Of a DNA stretch of 64,000 nt, positions 43,763-51,431 are shown one piece after another. Below the pieces are notes generated by a model. The model did not search any database. It saw only the letters and a list, made by a program, of their open reading frames with translations, and was not told the origin of the DNA. How positions within the stretch are numbered: position 1 is the stretch's first letter; each line of letters opens with the position of its first letter. The translations under genes were made by a program, and so were the position numbers. Origin of the DNA: Collinsella sp. zg1085. Lineage in GTDB: Bacteria > Actinomycetota > Coriobacteriia > Coriobacteriales > Coriobacteriaceae. The stretch covers positions 186,001 through 250,000 of the forward strand of contig NZ_CP076545.1 in the NCBI RefSeq assembly GCF_018889955.1, in the 5' to 3' direction.

Positions 43763-46700
43763 ATGAGGCATCGTACTATCCGCCAATCATTCTGGAGGGC
43801 AATTGTTGCACTCGTAGGGCTTGTGCTTCTTTCACTACCGCTTGCTGTTCAGGGAGCGCAGGCTGCAGAGGCCACCCAGAATTTGGCGCTTACCGGTAGT
43901 GTTACATCTTCAGGACGTGAGCTTGATGATAAGTGGGGGCCTGAGCTTGCCATTGATGGCAACATTGGCGGTGACCGTACTTTTCGCGAGGTTGGCGCAA
44001 ACTTTCGCTCTCCAGATGCAAGCCGATGGTCGGCTAACAAAGCTGACGAAGTATGGCTTGCCGTTGATTTGGGTGCTCGTGCCAAGATTGATGACGTAAC
44101 CGTTACGTGGGGTAAGCAGTACGGTACAAACTATACTATCGAGACTTCAGATGACGGCGTGCATTGGACCGCCGCGGCTCCTGCAGTGACGCAGACAAGT
44201 CCTTCTGAGCAGGTTAAGACGGAGCTTTCTGGTGCGGTTGCGCGTCATGTGCGTGTTCATGTGACGGCACGAAACAGCGTATGGTCTGTAGGCATCTGGG
44301 AGGTTGAGGTTCACGGCGTTTGGGCGGGCAAGCCGCCAATGAAGGAATCAGATTTGCCAGCGGTGGTTCCAACTCCGGTTCGTTATGCGCCTGTTGAAGG
44401 TGAGGATTTTACGCTTGACCCTGCGGCAGAGATTATTGCTACCGGTGATGCCGTGGCTGAGGCTGAAAAGTTTGCTACGACGCTTCGCCGCTCTACGGGC
44501 TACAAACTGCCGGTAGTTGCAGCTTCCACCGATGATGTGGCAGACATCACGTTTGCCCTCACAGACGCTGACCCCTTGTCTGAGGCGTATGCAATCAGGG
44601 TTATGAACACTGGTATTCAACTTACAGCTCATTCAGTGCATGGCTTGTTTAACGGTGCTCAAACTATGTATCAGCTTTTTGGACCGTTCTCAGTGGCGGC
44701 GTTTACTACTAATGGGCCATGGACGGTACCTGCTCTTTCTATTGACGACGCGCCACGTTTTTCGTATCGCGGTATTATGCTTGACCCTGCTCGCTCTCTT
44801 TTTACGGTTGATGAAATCAAGCAGTCTATTGATGTCATGGCAATGTATAAGCTCTCGTACCTGCATTTACATTTAGTTGATGACCAGGGTTGGCGTATAG
44901 AGATTACCAATGAAGGGCGTGTTGAGGGAGACACTATCGACTACACACGTCTTACAGAGATTTCTAGCAAGACCGCTATGGGAACCACGGAACGACAAGC
45001 TATTCCCGGCGTCCCTGGCTACTATACACAGGACGACTTGCGCGAAATTGTGGCGTATGCAGCGGCGCATCATATTGAGGTAGTTCCCGAGATTGATATG
45101 CCTGGGCATTCGCAGGCTATTCTGCACGCTATCCCCGAGTTGAACTCAGCGGGGTCATCGCATAATGGAACCGTTGACCCAGATACGGGTGCACTCATCA
45201 CCGATCCAGCGCACTATATTACGGCGCCAAATCAGAGTAGTGGCAACGTGGGTAATTCCTACCTTGATCCTACGAGTGAGAATACCTGGACTTTCCTAAA
45301 CCACGTAGTTGACCAAGTTTCAAAGATAACCGGTTCGAAGTTTTTCCACATGGGTGGTGACGAGACTCACGCAATGAACCAGAAGCTTCCAGGCGCTGCT
45401 GGCCGCTTCCTTACCAAGGCAGGCGAGATGCTGCGCGGCAAGGGTCTTTTGCCTATTGGTTGGAACGAATGGGCACAAGGTGGCGGTGAGATTAAAGAAA
45501 ACGATACTATTCAGTATTGGACTGGTCAGAAAGCCCCAACTACAAATGTTGTGAGCTCCAAGGCTGCAAAAGTCATCTTCTCTGGTGCTGCTCAGGCATA
45601 TTTCCCGCAGAAGGCAGGCGCATCAATTTGGGGTGCCACGTGGGCAGGCAACGCCAATCTTTCTGGTTTCTATGATTACGATCCTGTTGCAATGATGGGT
45701 GTTAGTGAGGACGCGCTGCGCGGTGTTGAAGGCGCTATGTGGAACGAGCATGTTCGCAGTATTCAGGACTTCTTCATGCCTTCTTATCCGCGTGCTATGG
45801 CACTTGCTGAGGTTGGTTGGAGTCCGCAGGCGCGCCGTACTGGTAAGCTTGCCGATCTTAAGCGTCGCTTGGCAGCCACTGTACCTGCGCTTACGCTTCA
45901 CGGAGCAGATTTTTATGCCGAAGATGGTTTGGTAAATAGGGCGATTATTGCTGGCACAAACCTTACGGCTACGGTTGGTGATGAGGGTGGGCATACGATT
46001 GCATATGCCTATCTGCCTATGACCGCAGCAGACGCTGTAACAGCAAAACTTACTTGGGATAATGGGTCAGCTACCGAGCTTGTAATCAAGCAGACGAGAC
46101 CCTATCAGGCGCCCAATCCTAATAACAATAATAATCGTGCACAAAATGGTATATGGGAGCTTGTTTTGGCTCACTTGCCCGAAGAGGGGACGCATAGTGG
46201 CACCGTAACGTTTAGTGTTGGCGACCAAACGGTAAGCGATACGGTTACTTGTACGGTGCGCGCAAAGCCTGCGCCGACGCTCATTAATCTTGCTGCTGCA
46301 AAGTTTAGCGCTCCTCCGGTGCTTGAGGTTGCAGCAGTTGATGCTGAGCACCCAGCGATGTTTGACCCTGCCAAGGTTACGGTAACGCTTCCGAGTGGTG
46401 CGGCGTTGCGCTCGGCAGCTGCTGATGCGGGAACGGTTCTTGAGTACGGGAAAGATTACACCCTTGAGTATGAGGGGAATACCGACGAAGGCCCTGCAAC
46501 GGTGCTTGCGCGTGGTATGGGTGCCTACACTGGTACAACGAGTGCACATGAGTTTATGGTTCGCGTGGCAAGTGCTGCTGGCTCGGATAGCTCTACAAGC
46601 TCGGAGACAGGTAATCCTGCAGCACCTGATACGGGTAATTCCTCGGTTCCTGATGCGGGCAGCTCTATAACCACTGATTCTGGTACCCCCGCGGCTCCGG

Positions 46701-47104
46701 ATACAGGTAGCTCTACGACTCCTGATTCTGGCACCTCTGTGGCTCCAGATGCAGGTAATTCTACGGCTCCGAGCGATACGACGACTGTTCCTGGTTCAGA
46801 TAATCCTACAGTTTCAGAAGGCTCTACTGCTTCAGAGGCTGCGGGTACGCATGACCCTGCGGTTCACGTGGAGAATACGAGCCCAAATACGCCCGCTTCT
46901 ACAGACCTAGCTGGTGCAAAGGATTCAGGTGGAAAGGTAGACAAGCATTCAAACCCGACCAACAAACTCAATAAGCCTAAGGCTAATCGCGTGATGCTTC
47001 CCAAGACAGGAGATAGCGTTACTGCTCTTATGACTGTGGTGCTTATGCTCGCTGTTGTTTCTCTTGGAGCTGCGAACTTGCTTGGTCGTCCTCGTCGTGA
47101 TTGA
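43763..47104 (+). CDS. Wall-anchored beta-N-acetylhexosaminidase (GH20) with F5/8-type carbohydrate-binding domain
   Basis: An 1113-residue exported glycosidase that would cleave terminal GlcNAc/GalNAc from host glycans. It has a Sec signal peptide (to about residue 35, AQAAEA), a discoidin/F5-8C-type domain at ~40-185, a GH20b domain at ~200-320 and the GH20 catalytic domain at ~325-690. The catalytic Asp-Glu pair lies in HMGGDETH near residue 530. Beta-sandwich segments follow, then a Ser/Thr/Pro/Asp repeat region of PDTG/PDSG units (~940-1050) spanning the wall. The sortase signal LPKTGD at residue 1079 precedes a hydrophobic helix and RPRRD. AAAGGGG precedes the ATG. Confidence 0.95.
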   Translation: MRHRTIRQSFWRAIVALVGLVLLSLPLAVQGAQAAEATQNLALTGSVTSSGRELDDKWGPELAIDGNIGGDRTFREVGANFRSPDASRWSANKADEVWLAVDLGARAKIDDVTVTWGKQYGTNYTIETSDDGVHWTAAAPAVTQTSPSEQVKTELSGAVARHVRVHVTARNSVWSVGIWEVEVHGVWAGKPPMKESDLPAVVPTPVRYAPVEGEDFTLDPAAEIIATGDAVAEAEKFATTLRRSTGYKLPVVAASTDDVADITFALTDADPLSEAYAIRVMNTGIQLTAHSVHGLFNGAQTMYQLFGPFSVAAFTTNGPWTVPALSIDDAPRFSYRGIMLDPARSLFTVDEIKQSIDVMAMYKLSYLHLHLVDDQGWRIEITNEGRVEGDTIDYTRLTEISSKTAMGTTERQAIPGVPGYYTQDDLREIVAYAAAHHIEVVPEIDMPGHSQAILHAIPELNSAGSSHNGTVDPDTGALITDPAHYITAPNQSSGNVGNSYLDPTSENTWTFLNHVVDQVSKITGSKFFHMGGDETHAMNQKLPGAAGRFLTKAGEMLRGKGLLPIGWNEWAQGGGEIKENDTIQYWTGQKAPTTNVVSSKAAKVIFSGAAQAYFPQKAGASIWGATWAGNANLSGFYDYDPVAMMGVSEDALRGVEGAMWNEHVRSIQDFFMPSYPRAMALAEVGWSPQARRTGKLADLKRRLAATVPALTLHGADFYAEDGLVNRAIIAGTNLTATVGDEGGHTIAYAYLPMTAADAVTAKLTWDNGSATELVIKQTRPYQAPNPNNNNNRAQNGIWELVLAHLPEEGTHSGTVTFSVGDQTVSDTVTCTVRAKPAPTLINLAAAKFSAPPVLEVAAVDAEHPAMFDPAKVTVTLPSGAALRSAAADAGTVLEYGKDYTLEYEGNTDEGPATVLARGMGAYTGTTSAHEFMVRVASAAGSDSSTSSETGNPAAPDTGNSSVPDAGSSITTDSGTPAAPDTGSSTTPDSGTSVAPDAGNSTAPSDTTTVPGSDNPTVSEGSTASEAAGTHDPAVHVENTSPNTPASTDLAGAKDSGGKVDKHSNPTNKLNKPKANRVMLPKTGDSVTALMTVVLMLAVVSLGAANLLGRPRRD

Positions 47105-47142
47105 TGCGATAAGCCTCTAAAAGATATTTGAGACAGCTCGCG

Positions 47143-47191
47143 ATGCCCCAGTTTTGTTGCACAGTCGTGCTGGCAAGACCGGGGCATTTTG
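47143..47191 (+). terminator. Rho-independent terminator after the hexosaminidase gene
   Basis: ATGCCCC pairs with GGGGCAT, and GTTTTG with CAAGAC inside, followed by TTTT. Confidence 0.85.
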
Positions 47192-47271
47192 TGTGATGAG
47201 CTTGCAAACGGCTTCTGCGTGGTAAGCTAGCTGAGCACGCGCAAACACACTGCAACCACACAAGGCGCAAC

Positions 47272-48354
47272 ATGGATAGATTTAGTAACAATCGAGGCTT
47301 TTCAGTACATGAGGATAGCTCACAGAGGACAACCGAGCGTGGACGTCGGCTAGAGGCAGACGTAACAGGTGATTTGTCTGCTGCTGTTGAATCTTTGGGT
47401 CGTGCACGTGTGAAAAAGCCCAAGCAAAAGCGAACGCGGATAGAAGGTGACACGAGTAGTACGCGGAGTGCTCGTGAGACTAGGCGTACTGACAAAAAAG
47501 GAGCTGACAAGGGTACTCGTCGCCCTTCAACAAGTCGGGACGCACGTGTTGCCTCAACACAATCGACGCCTAAAGTGGACAAGAGCTCAAGGGCTGCTTC
47601 GAGACGTGCAGGATTTATGCAGTATGCAAATGATAATGCGGCTGTACAGGCGCTATATCATATAGTCACCGGACCGTATCGTGTGCTGTTTTATCTTATC
47701 GTGATTGCATCGGTGGTATTTGGTCTTTATTTTCCCGTTCGGGATATGTATATTGCTCATCGCAATCATGGTTTGCTGCAAGAGCAGCTCAAGATTCGCA
47801 GTGCCTATAATGAAATGCTTCAAAAAGAGGTTAATTCCTATCTCTCAAATGAAGGTATTGAGGATACCGCGCGCACCAAATTTGGCATGGTAAAAGAGGG
47901 TGAGACGCGTGTTGACCTTGTAGGTGTTGACGAAAACGGGGACCCACTTCCACCTGAGAAAAGTAACGCTCAGACAGAGGACAAAGCGGAGCAACAACTT
48001 GGTGCGAACGGTGATGAGTCTGATGAAAACTCGGCAGAGGAAGGCGACACATCCAAAACACCTGAGGGCGAAAACCAATCAGGTACAGACGCTTCAATCA
48101 GAAAAGAAGATACCGCCTCTCATCCTCAGATAACAGGCAAAAAATCAGTATCTTCGTCGGCGGATAAGAATAAAACATCGCGTGTACCTAAAACAGCTGC
48201 AGAGGTTGAAGATGCTGTGCGTCATGTCTATGAGAACTCCCCTTGGTTCTATCGTTTGTTAGACACCTTATTCTTTTACTCTGGAACTGAGGGGCAGGCA
48301 GTTGTTTCTGCAGGCAGACAGGGTTCAATGCAGGGAAGCGCCTCAAGTTCTTAG
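47272..48354 (+). CDS. FtsB/DivIC-like septum formation protein with long polar tails
   Basis: A 360-residue bitopic protein. The first ~125 residues are basic and disordered (KKPKQKRTR, RRTDKKGADKG), a single membrane helix lies at VLFYLIVIASVVFGLYFPV, and an extracellular coiled coil follows (HNHGLLQEQLKIRSAYNEML). The segment EGIEDTARTKFGMVKEGETRV is the conserved FtsB/DivIC motif. The ~150-residue C-terminal tail is acidic and low in complexity. FtsB/DivIC links FtsL and FtsQ/DivIB in the divisome. Position next to ppx/gppA is common in actinobacteria. The SD before the ATG is weak (AAGG). Confidence 0.85.
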   Translation: MDRFSNNRGFSVHEDSSQRTTERGRRLEADVTGDLSAAVESLGRARVKKPKQKRTRIEGDTSSTRSARETRRTDKKGADKGTRRPSTSRDARVASTQSTPKVDKSSRAASRRAGFMQYANDNAAVQALYHIVTGPYRVLFYLIVIASVVFGLYFPVRDMYIAHRNHGLLQEQLKIRSAYNEMLQKEVNSYLSNEGIEDTARTKFGMVKEGETRVDLVGVDENGDPLPPEKSNAQTEDKAEQQLGANGDESDENSAEEGDTSKTPEGENQSGTDASIRKEDTASHPQITGKKSVSSSADKNKTSRVPKTAAEVEDAVRHVYENSPWFYRLLDTLFFYSGTEGQAVVSAGRQGSMQGSASSS

Positions 48355-48442
48355 CGTGTTGTACGTTTTATTTGTCTCTGTGCGCACACCTTGCTGTGAA
48401 TTTGAGATTTGCCGGCACAAGGGGATACGGGAGGTTTGCTTC

Positions 48443-49429
48443 GTGGGTTATCGTGTGGCTTCGATAGATATTGGTACCGTTTCAACGCGCTTGAGTATGG
48501 CGCATATGAGACACGCTTTTGATATGGTGCCTACCCAAAAAACGGTGATTACAAATCTCGGTGAGGGTGTTGATGCCACGGGGGCATTTTTACCAGCAGC
48601 AGTTGATCGTGTTCTAACATGCTGTCGAGATTATTGTCGTGATATTCGTGAGTTTGATGCTGATGCAGTTTGCGTAACACTTACCAGTGCTGCACGTGAT
48701 GCTTCAAACAGTGATGATTTATTGCATGGATTGCAAGACCTTGGTCTTAAGCCACAGGTTATTTCAGGTGAGCTTGAGGCTCAGCTTATGTTTTTGGGTG
48801 TGGCAGGTGATGCAGTACAGGAGCATATTGTTGTTGCCGATTCGGGTGGAGGCTCAACTGAGCTAGCATCAGGCGTGCTTATGCTGGGGCGGGGTCTTGA
48901 ATTTGATAATCTAGTCTCGCTCAACGTGGGTTGTCGGCGTATTACTGAGCGCTATCTGCATGATGGACCTTTGTTACAAGGTGAAATTGATGCTGCAGCA
49001 AGTTTTGTTGCGCAGCTGTGTATTCCGTATTGGCAGGCTGTGCGTGAATGCGGGCAGATTCCACAGCGGTTACTGGCGGTGGGAGGGACTGTTACCACGC
49101 TGGCAGCTATGCGCATGAAATTAGAAAGCTACGATGCAAAGCTTGTGCATGGGTATCGTCTGTCGTTTCATGAGGTTGAGGAATTTCTGGCAGTTACAAA
49201 GGGTATGCATTACGCAGAGATAGCCTCGTTTCCAGGTATTCAGCCGGAGCGGGTGCCTGTTATTCGCGGTGGTGCCATTATTGTGCGAGAACTCATGCGT
49301 AGAGGTGAATTTGAAGAGCTTTTTATTAGCGAGCGCAGTCTGCTTGCTGGCGTTGCAACGGTGGTTTTTGAACACTTAGATGGGCAGGTATTAAGTCTTG
49401 CTTGGCAGCCTGAGTTGTCACGGTTATAA
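48443..49429 (+). CDS. Exopolyphosphatase / Ppx-GppA phosphatase
   Basis: A 328-residue member of the ASKHA-fold Ppx/GppA family that hydrolyses polyphosphate or pppGpp. The phosphate-binding loops are RVASIDIGTVSTRLSMAH and VVADSGGGSTELASG; the catalytic Glu region is in QVISGELEAQLMFLGV. The length fits the short form without the HD domain. I use the GTG with CGGGAGG nine bases upstream; a frame open 47 codons further upstream overlaps the FtsB-like gene and has no support. The PPX versus GppA activity cannot be separated by sequence. Confidence 0.92.
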   Translation: MGYRVASIDIGTVSTRLSMAHMRHAFDMVPTQKTVITNLGEGVDATGAFLPAAVDRVLTCCRDYCRDIREFDADAVCVTLTSAARDASNSDDLLHGLQDLGLKPQVISGELEAQLMFLGVAGDAVQEHIVVADSGGGSTELASGVLMLGRGLEFDNLVSLNVGCRRITERYLHDGPLLQGEIDAAASFVAQLCIPYWQAVRECGQIPQRLLAVGGTVTTLAAMRMKLESYDAKLVHGYRLSFHEVEEFLAVTKGMHYAEIASFPGIQPERVPVIRGGAIIVRELMRRGEFEELFISERSLLAGVATVVFEHLDGQVLSLAWQPELSRL

Positions 49430-49478
49430 TAAGCAAATGGGGTACGCCTCGACTGTCTGTAAGGAATACCTATGCAGG

Positions 49479-49503
49479 AAAATGAGAAACGGCCTCATTT
49501 TTC
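49479..49503 (+). terminator. Rho-independent terminator after ppx/gppA
   Basis: AAAATGAG and CTCATTTT form a perfect 8-bp stem with loop AAACGGC, ending in TTTTTC. Confidence 0.8.
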
Positions 49504-49562
49504 TTGTTTTGCTCAAGATATGTATAAAGCCTGAATTGGTGTTTTCTGTGCTATCTTTCAAT

Positions 49563-49616
49563 AAAGAAGGGGTTTCCCCGCCGACCCGTTTAGCGGGGGG
49601 GTCTAACCCCTCTTTT
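49563..49616. repeat. Two-level palindromic structure of unknown role
   Basis: An outer stem pairs AAAGAAGGGGTT with AACCCCTCTTTT (one-nt bulge). An inner stem pairs CCCCGC with GCGGGG around the loop CGACCCGTTTA. It lies about 60 bp after the ppx terminator at the left edge of an accessory pocket and is unusually GC-rich in an AT-rich surround. It could be a structured RNA, terminator or remnant element. Confidence 0.55.
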
Positions 49617-49755
49617 ATTCTGAATAAGTATTCCTTTTTAATATTATTGCTTACTTGAATTGGGTTTTTCAACGTAGTGCAAGCTAACGTATTTAGAAAA
49701 AGAGGGCAGCGCAAAATCTTGTGCTCAACCTGTTTATTTTTCGTTTTCTTTAGGG

Positions 49756-49845
49756 TACAATGGCATCGACGGCAGCCCACGTTCGTCATAGCTGGGCAGC
49801 GTCGTTGTTTGAGTAAGACCGCCGCGCTAACGGCGGTTTTTCTTT
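49756..49845 (+). ncRNA. Putative antitoxin small RNA (antisense to the 41-aa peptide gene)
   Basis: A -10 TACAAT at 49756-49761 would start a transcript near 49768. The RNA has a first stem-loop pairing CGACGGCAGCCCA with TGGGCAGCGTCG. It ends in an intrinsic terminator, ACCGCCG-CGCTAA-CGGCGGT followed by TTTTTC (49818-49842). The terminator lies across the last codons of the convergent peptide gene, so the two transcripts are complementary at their 3' ends, and fully so if the peptide mRNA reads through. The layout matches type I antitoxins such as RatA/SR4. The assignment as RNA is inferred, not shown. Confidence 0.55.
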
Positions 49846-49952
49846 ACTTTACAACGGGACTGACCCCGCGCTTTGGTATGAAGTTTCATCAAAGCTGCTG
49901 CTAGTCCAACTAACGCTGTAGCTAGCTTGAGCAATTCAATCAATAACTCCAT
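49827..49952 (-). CDS. Putative type I toxin: 41-aa hydrophobic peptide with basic tail
   Basis: The minus strand encodes a 41-residue peptide: MELLIELLKLATALVGLAAA begins it, then LMKLHTKARG and a basic end with KVKKNRR. One amphipathic/hydrophobic helix is followed by a positive tail, as in Fst/Ldr/TxpA-type membrane toxins. The ribosome binding site AGGAGGTGAT is a full anti-16S match, eight nt before the ATG. The stop codon lies inside the terminator stem of the convergent small RNA. A -10-like TACAAT at 50036-50041 would give a leader of about 75 nt containing GCTGGGCAGCG, a word also present in the small RNA. No known family is claimed. Confidence 0.6.
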   Translation of the reverse strand: MELLIELLKLATALVGLAAALMKLHTKARGQSRCKVKKNRR

Positions 49953-50230
49953 GAGCATCACCTCCTCTCTAAAGAGTAGGCGCTGCCCAGCACGTGGTTA
50001 CCTACTTAAAGGTTGCTGCGTCTTTGCCGTTAATTATTGTAGCTCAAACCATAGTTGAAACCTCGGTATTTACTCCCTCAATTTATATAACTACTTCTTA
50101 TCAATCTGGGTATCTTAAGCATGAGGAGCATGTAGTGCTTGAGCTGGAATAACTTATTGTTTACTACTTCAATTGCCCTTATCTATTGGCATAATATTTA
50201 CGAGCTTATACACGATGAAAGGAACTAGTC

Positions 50231-50416
50231 ATGCCAACCTCAGACGCGCAAAAACGTGCAACTAACAATTACAGAAAAAAGAATATAAGGAACTATAATC
50301 TTTCGTTGTCTCCCGTTGATGCTGACCTTATTCAATGGCTCGACGCTCAAGACAATAAGCAAGGTTATCTCAAGCGATTAGTTCGTGAGGATATGGAGCG
50401 CAAGAAAAGAGACTAG
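50231..50416 (+). CDS. Small mobile-element-type protein (RHH-like)
   Basis: A 61-residue basic protein beginning MPTSDAQKRATNNYRKKNIR and containing DADLIQWLDAQDNKQGYLKRLV. This pattern is widespread in phage and conjugative-element genes of Firmicutes and Actinobacteria and is predicted to be ribbon-helix-helix-like; the DNKQGYIKxLIRxDM ending is characteristic. AAAGGA lies before the ATG. It suggests that the pocket between ppx and tRNA-Leu is a remnant of an integrated element. Function is not known. Confidence 0.65.
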   Translation: MPTSDAQKRATNNYRKKNIRNYNLSLSPVDADLIQWLDAQDNKQGYLKRLVREDMERKKRD

Positions 50417-50440
50417 AGCGCCTAGCATGGTCAATCTAAT

Positions 50441-50478
50441 AAGAGCGGACACGAGTGTGCAAACTCCTGCCCGCTCTT
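50441..50478 (+). terminator. Inverted repeat after the RHH-like gene
   Basis: AAGAGCGG and CCGCTCTT form a perfect 8-bp stem around a 22-nt loop, followed by GCACGTTTT. It is plausibly a weak terminator. Confidence 0.5.
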
Positions 50479-50566
50479 GCACGTTTTAGGTACTTGATGT
50501 TACTCCGTATCCATATTAAGTTTGTCCGCTGCGTCTTCACAATGCTCAAGAGCGTAATATTTCTCC

Positions 50567-50725
50567 TTAAAATGGAATATCTTCGTCATAGACGTTTACA
50601 GGTACTGCTTGCTTGAACGCTTGGTTGACCACGTTTTGCATAGGCGCGTGCCAAATCTGTGCCACAAAATGTGCCCACAAATTATAATGCCTGATAAAAG
50701 ATGGTAAAGCTTTTAGGAAATTCAT
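50567..50725 (-). pseudogene. SSB-like C-terminal remnant
   Basis: A 52-codon minus-strand frame ends ...VPVNVYDEDIPF. The acidic DEDIPF ending is the protein-interaction tail of single-stranded DNA-binding proteins. A different frame of the same DNA reads GTDLARAYAKRGQPSV, which is reminiscent of the SSB core (G..AE..AKY..KG). I infer a decayed ssb-like gene of a mobile element with internal frame damage. There is no ribosome binding site at the ATG. The attribution rests mainly on six residues and is uncertain. Confidence 0.35.
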
Positions 50726-50780
50726 CAGTAAGACATGCAGTCAGTTATTATATTTCTGCAGGTAGATGATAGTTTTATCA
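50692..50780. repeat. Third copy of the CTGCAGGTAGATGA core, near tRNA-Leu
   Basis: CTGCAGGTAGATGA at 50756-50769 is identical over 14 nt to the cores of the two palindromic elements at 22.7-23.1 kb. A TGATAAAA ... TTTTATCA inverted repeat (50692-50699, 50773-50780) encloses it. The long terminal arms of the other elements are not present here. It sits 22 nt from the 3' end of tRNA-Leu(TAA). Confidence 0.5.
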
Positions 50781-50791
50781 ACAAAACAAGG

Positions 50792-50876
50792 TGGTAGGGG
50801 CGGTGGGACTCGAACCCACAATCCCGAAGGCCGAAGATTTTAAGTCTCCTGCGTATGCCAATTCCGCCACGCCCCC
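50792..50876 (-). tRNA. tRNA-Leu (anticodon TAA)
   Basis: The minus strand gives a class II cloverleaf: the acceptor GGGGGCG pairs with CGCCCCT (G-U at the end). The anticodon loop CTTAAAA gives anticodon TAA, there is a long variable arm (CGGCCTTCGGG), the T arm is GGTTCGAGTCC, and CCA is encoded. Confidence 0.95.
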
Positions 50877-50956
50877 GCAGGCAATAGTCTACCACGCAAA
50901 GACGATTTTAGGGTATACACTATTTTGAAGTGTGGCAACTTTGGAAGGAGTTTTGT

Positions 50957-51238
50957 ATGAAGAAGTTCGTTTTAGCCTGTGGCGCAGGGATTGCAACCTC
51001 AAGTGCCGTGGCAAAGCGCGTAAGCACCTTACTCGATGAACACGGCTATGAAGGTCAGTATGAGATTGTTCAGTGTCCTATTTCAGAGGCCGCCGAGCAT
51101 TGTGCTGATGCTGATGTATTGGTTGCTACTACAGTTGCGCCTGCTGGTGTAACCTGCGCCTATGTAAGTGGCGTACCCTTTTTAACGGGCATGGGTAAAG
51201 CTGATGCTGAAAAGCAGATTCTGGCATTGATGGCATAA
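50957..51238 (+). CDS. PTS sugar transporter IIB component (galactitol-type), orphan
   Basis: A 93-residue phosphocarrier of the galactitol/ascorbate PTS IIB family. It begins MKKFVLACGAGIATSSAVAK, where the Cys in VLACGAGIATS is the phosphorylation site, and has the GatB-like VLVATT ... VPAG-type loop. IIA and IIC partners are not in the surrounding genes, so it must work with distant partners, have a regulatory role, or be a leftover. The start is the ATG with GGAAGGAG upstream; nine further codons in frame are not supported. It sits between two tRNA-Leu genes. Confidence 0.88.
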   Translation: MKKFVLACGAGIATSSAVAKRVSTLLDEHGYEGQYEIVQCPISEAAEHCADADVLVATTVAPAGVTCAYVSGVPFLTGMGKADAEKQILALMA

Positions 51239-51335
51239 GTGCCAATTGGCGCGTTTTAGCATGCAGCTTTTGCGCGTACTCTCAAATTTTCCTCTAGCGA
51301 AAGCACATACAGTAGTGTAAACTCATACGGTGCTT

Positions 51336-51422
51336 GCGGGCGTGGCGGAATTGGCAGACGCGCTAGCTTCAGGTGCTAGTGGGCTTCGGCTCGTGAAGGT
51401 TCAAGTCCTTTCGCCCGCACCA
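51336..51422 (+). tRNA. tRNA-Leu (anticodon CAG)
   Basis: A class II cloverleaf: acceptor GCGGGCG/CGCCCGC, anticodon stem CTAGC/GCTAG with loop TTCAGGT (anticodon CAG), a long variable arm (TGGGCTTCGGCTCG), T arm GGTTCAAGTCC, and encoded CCA. Confidence 0.96.
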
Positions 51423-51431
51423 TTGGATTTT

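Noticed and set aside
49424-49789. Minus-strand frame of 121 codons overlapping the small RNA region
   Set aside because: No SD, biased toward repeats of the GC-rich palindrome, and incompatible with the terminator and small RNA reading.
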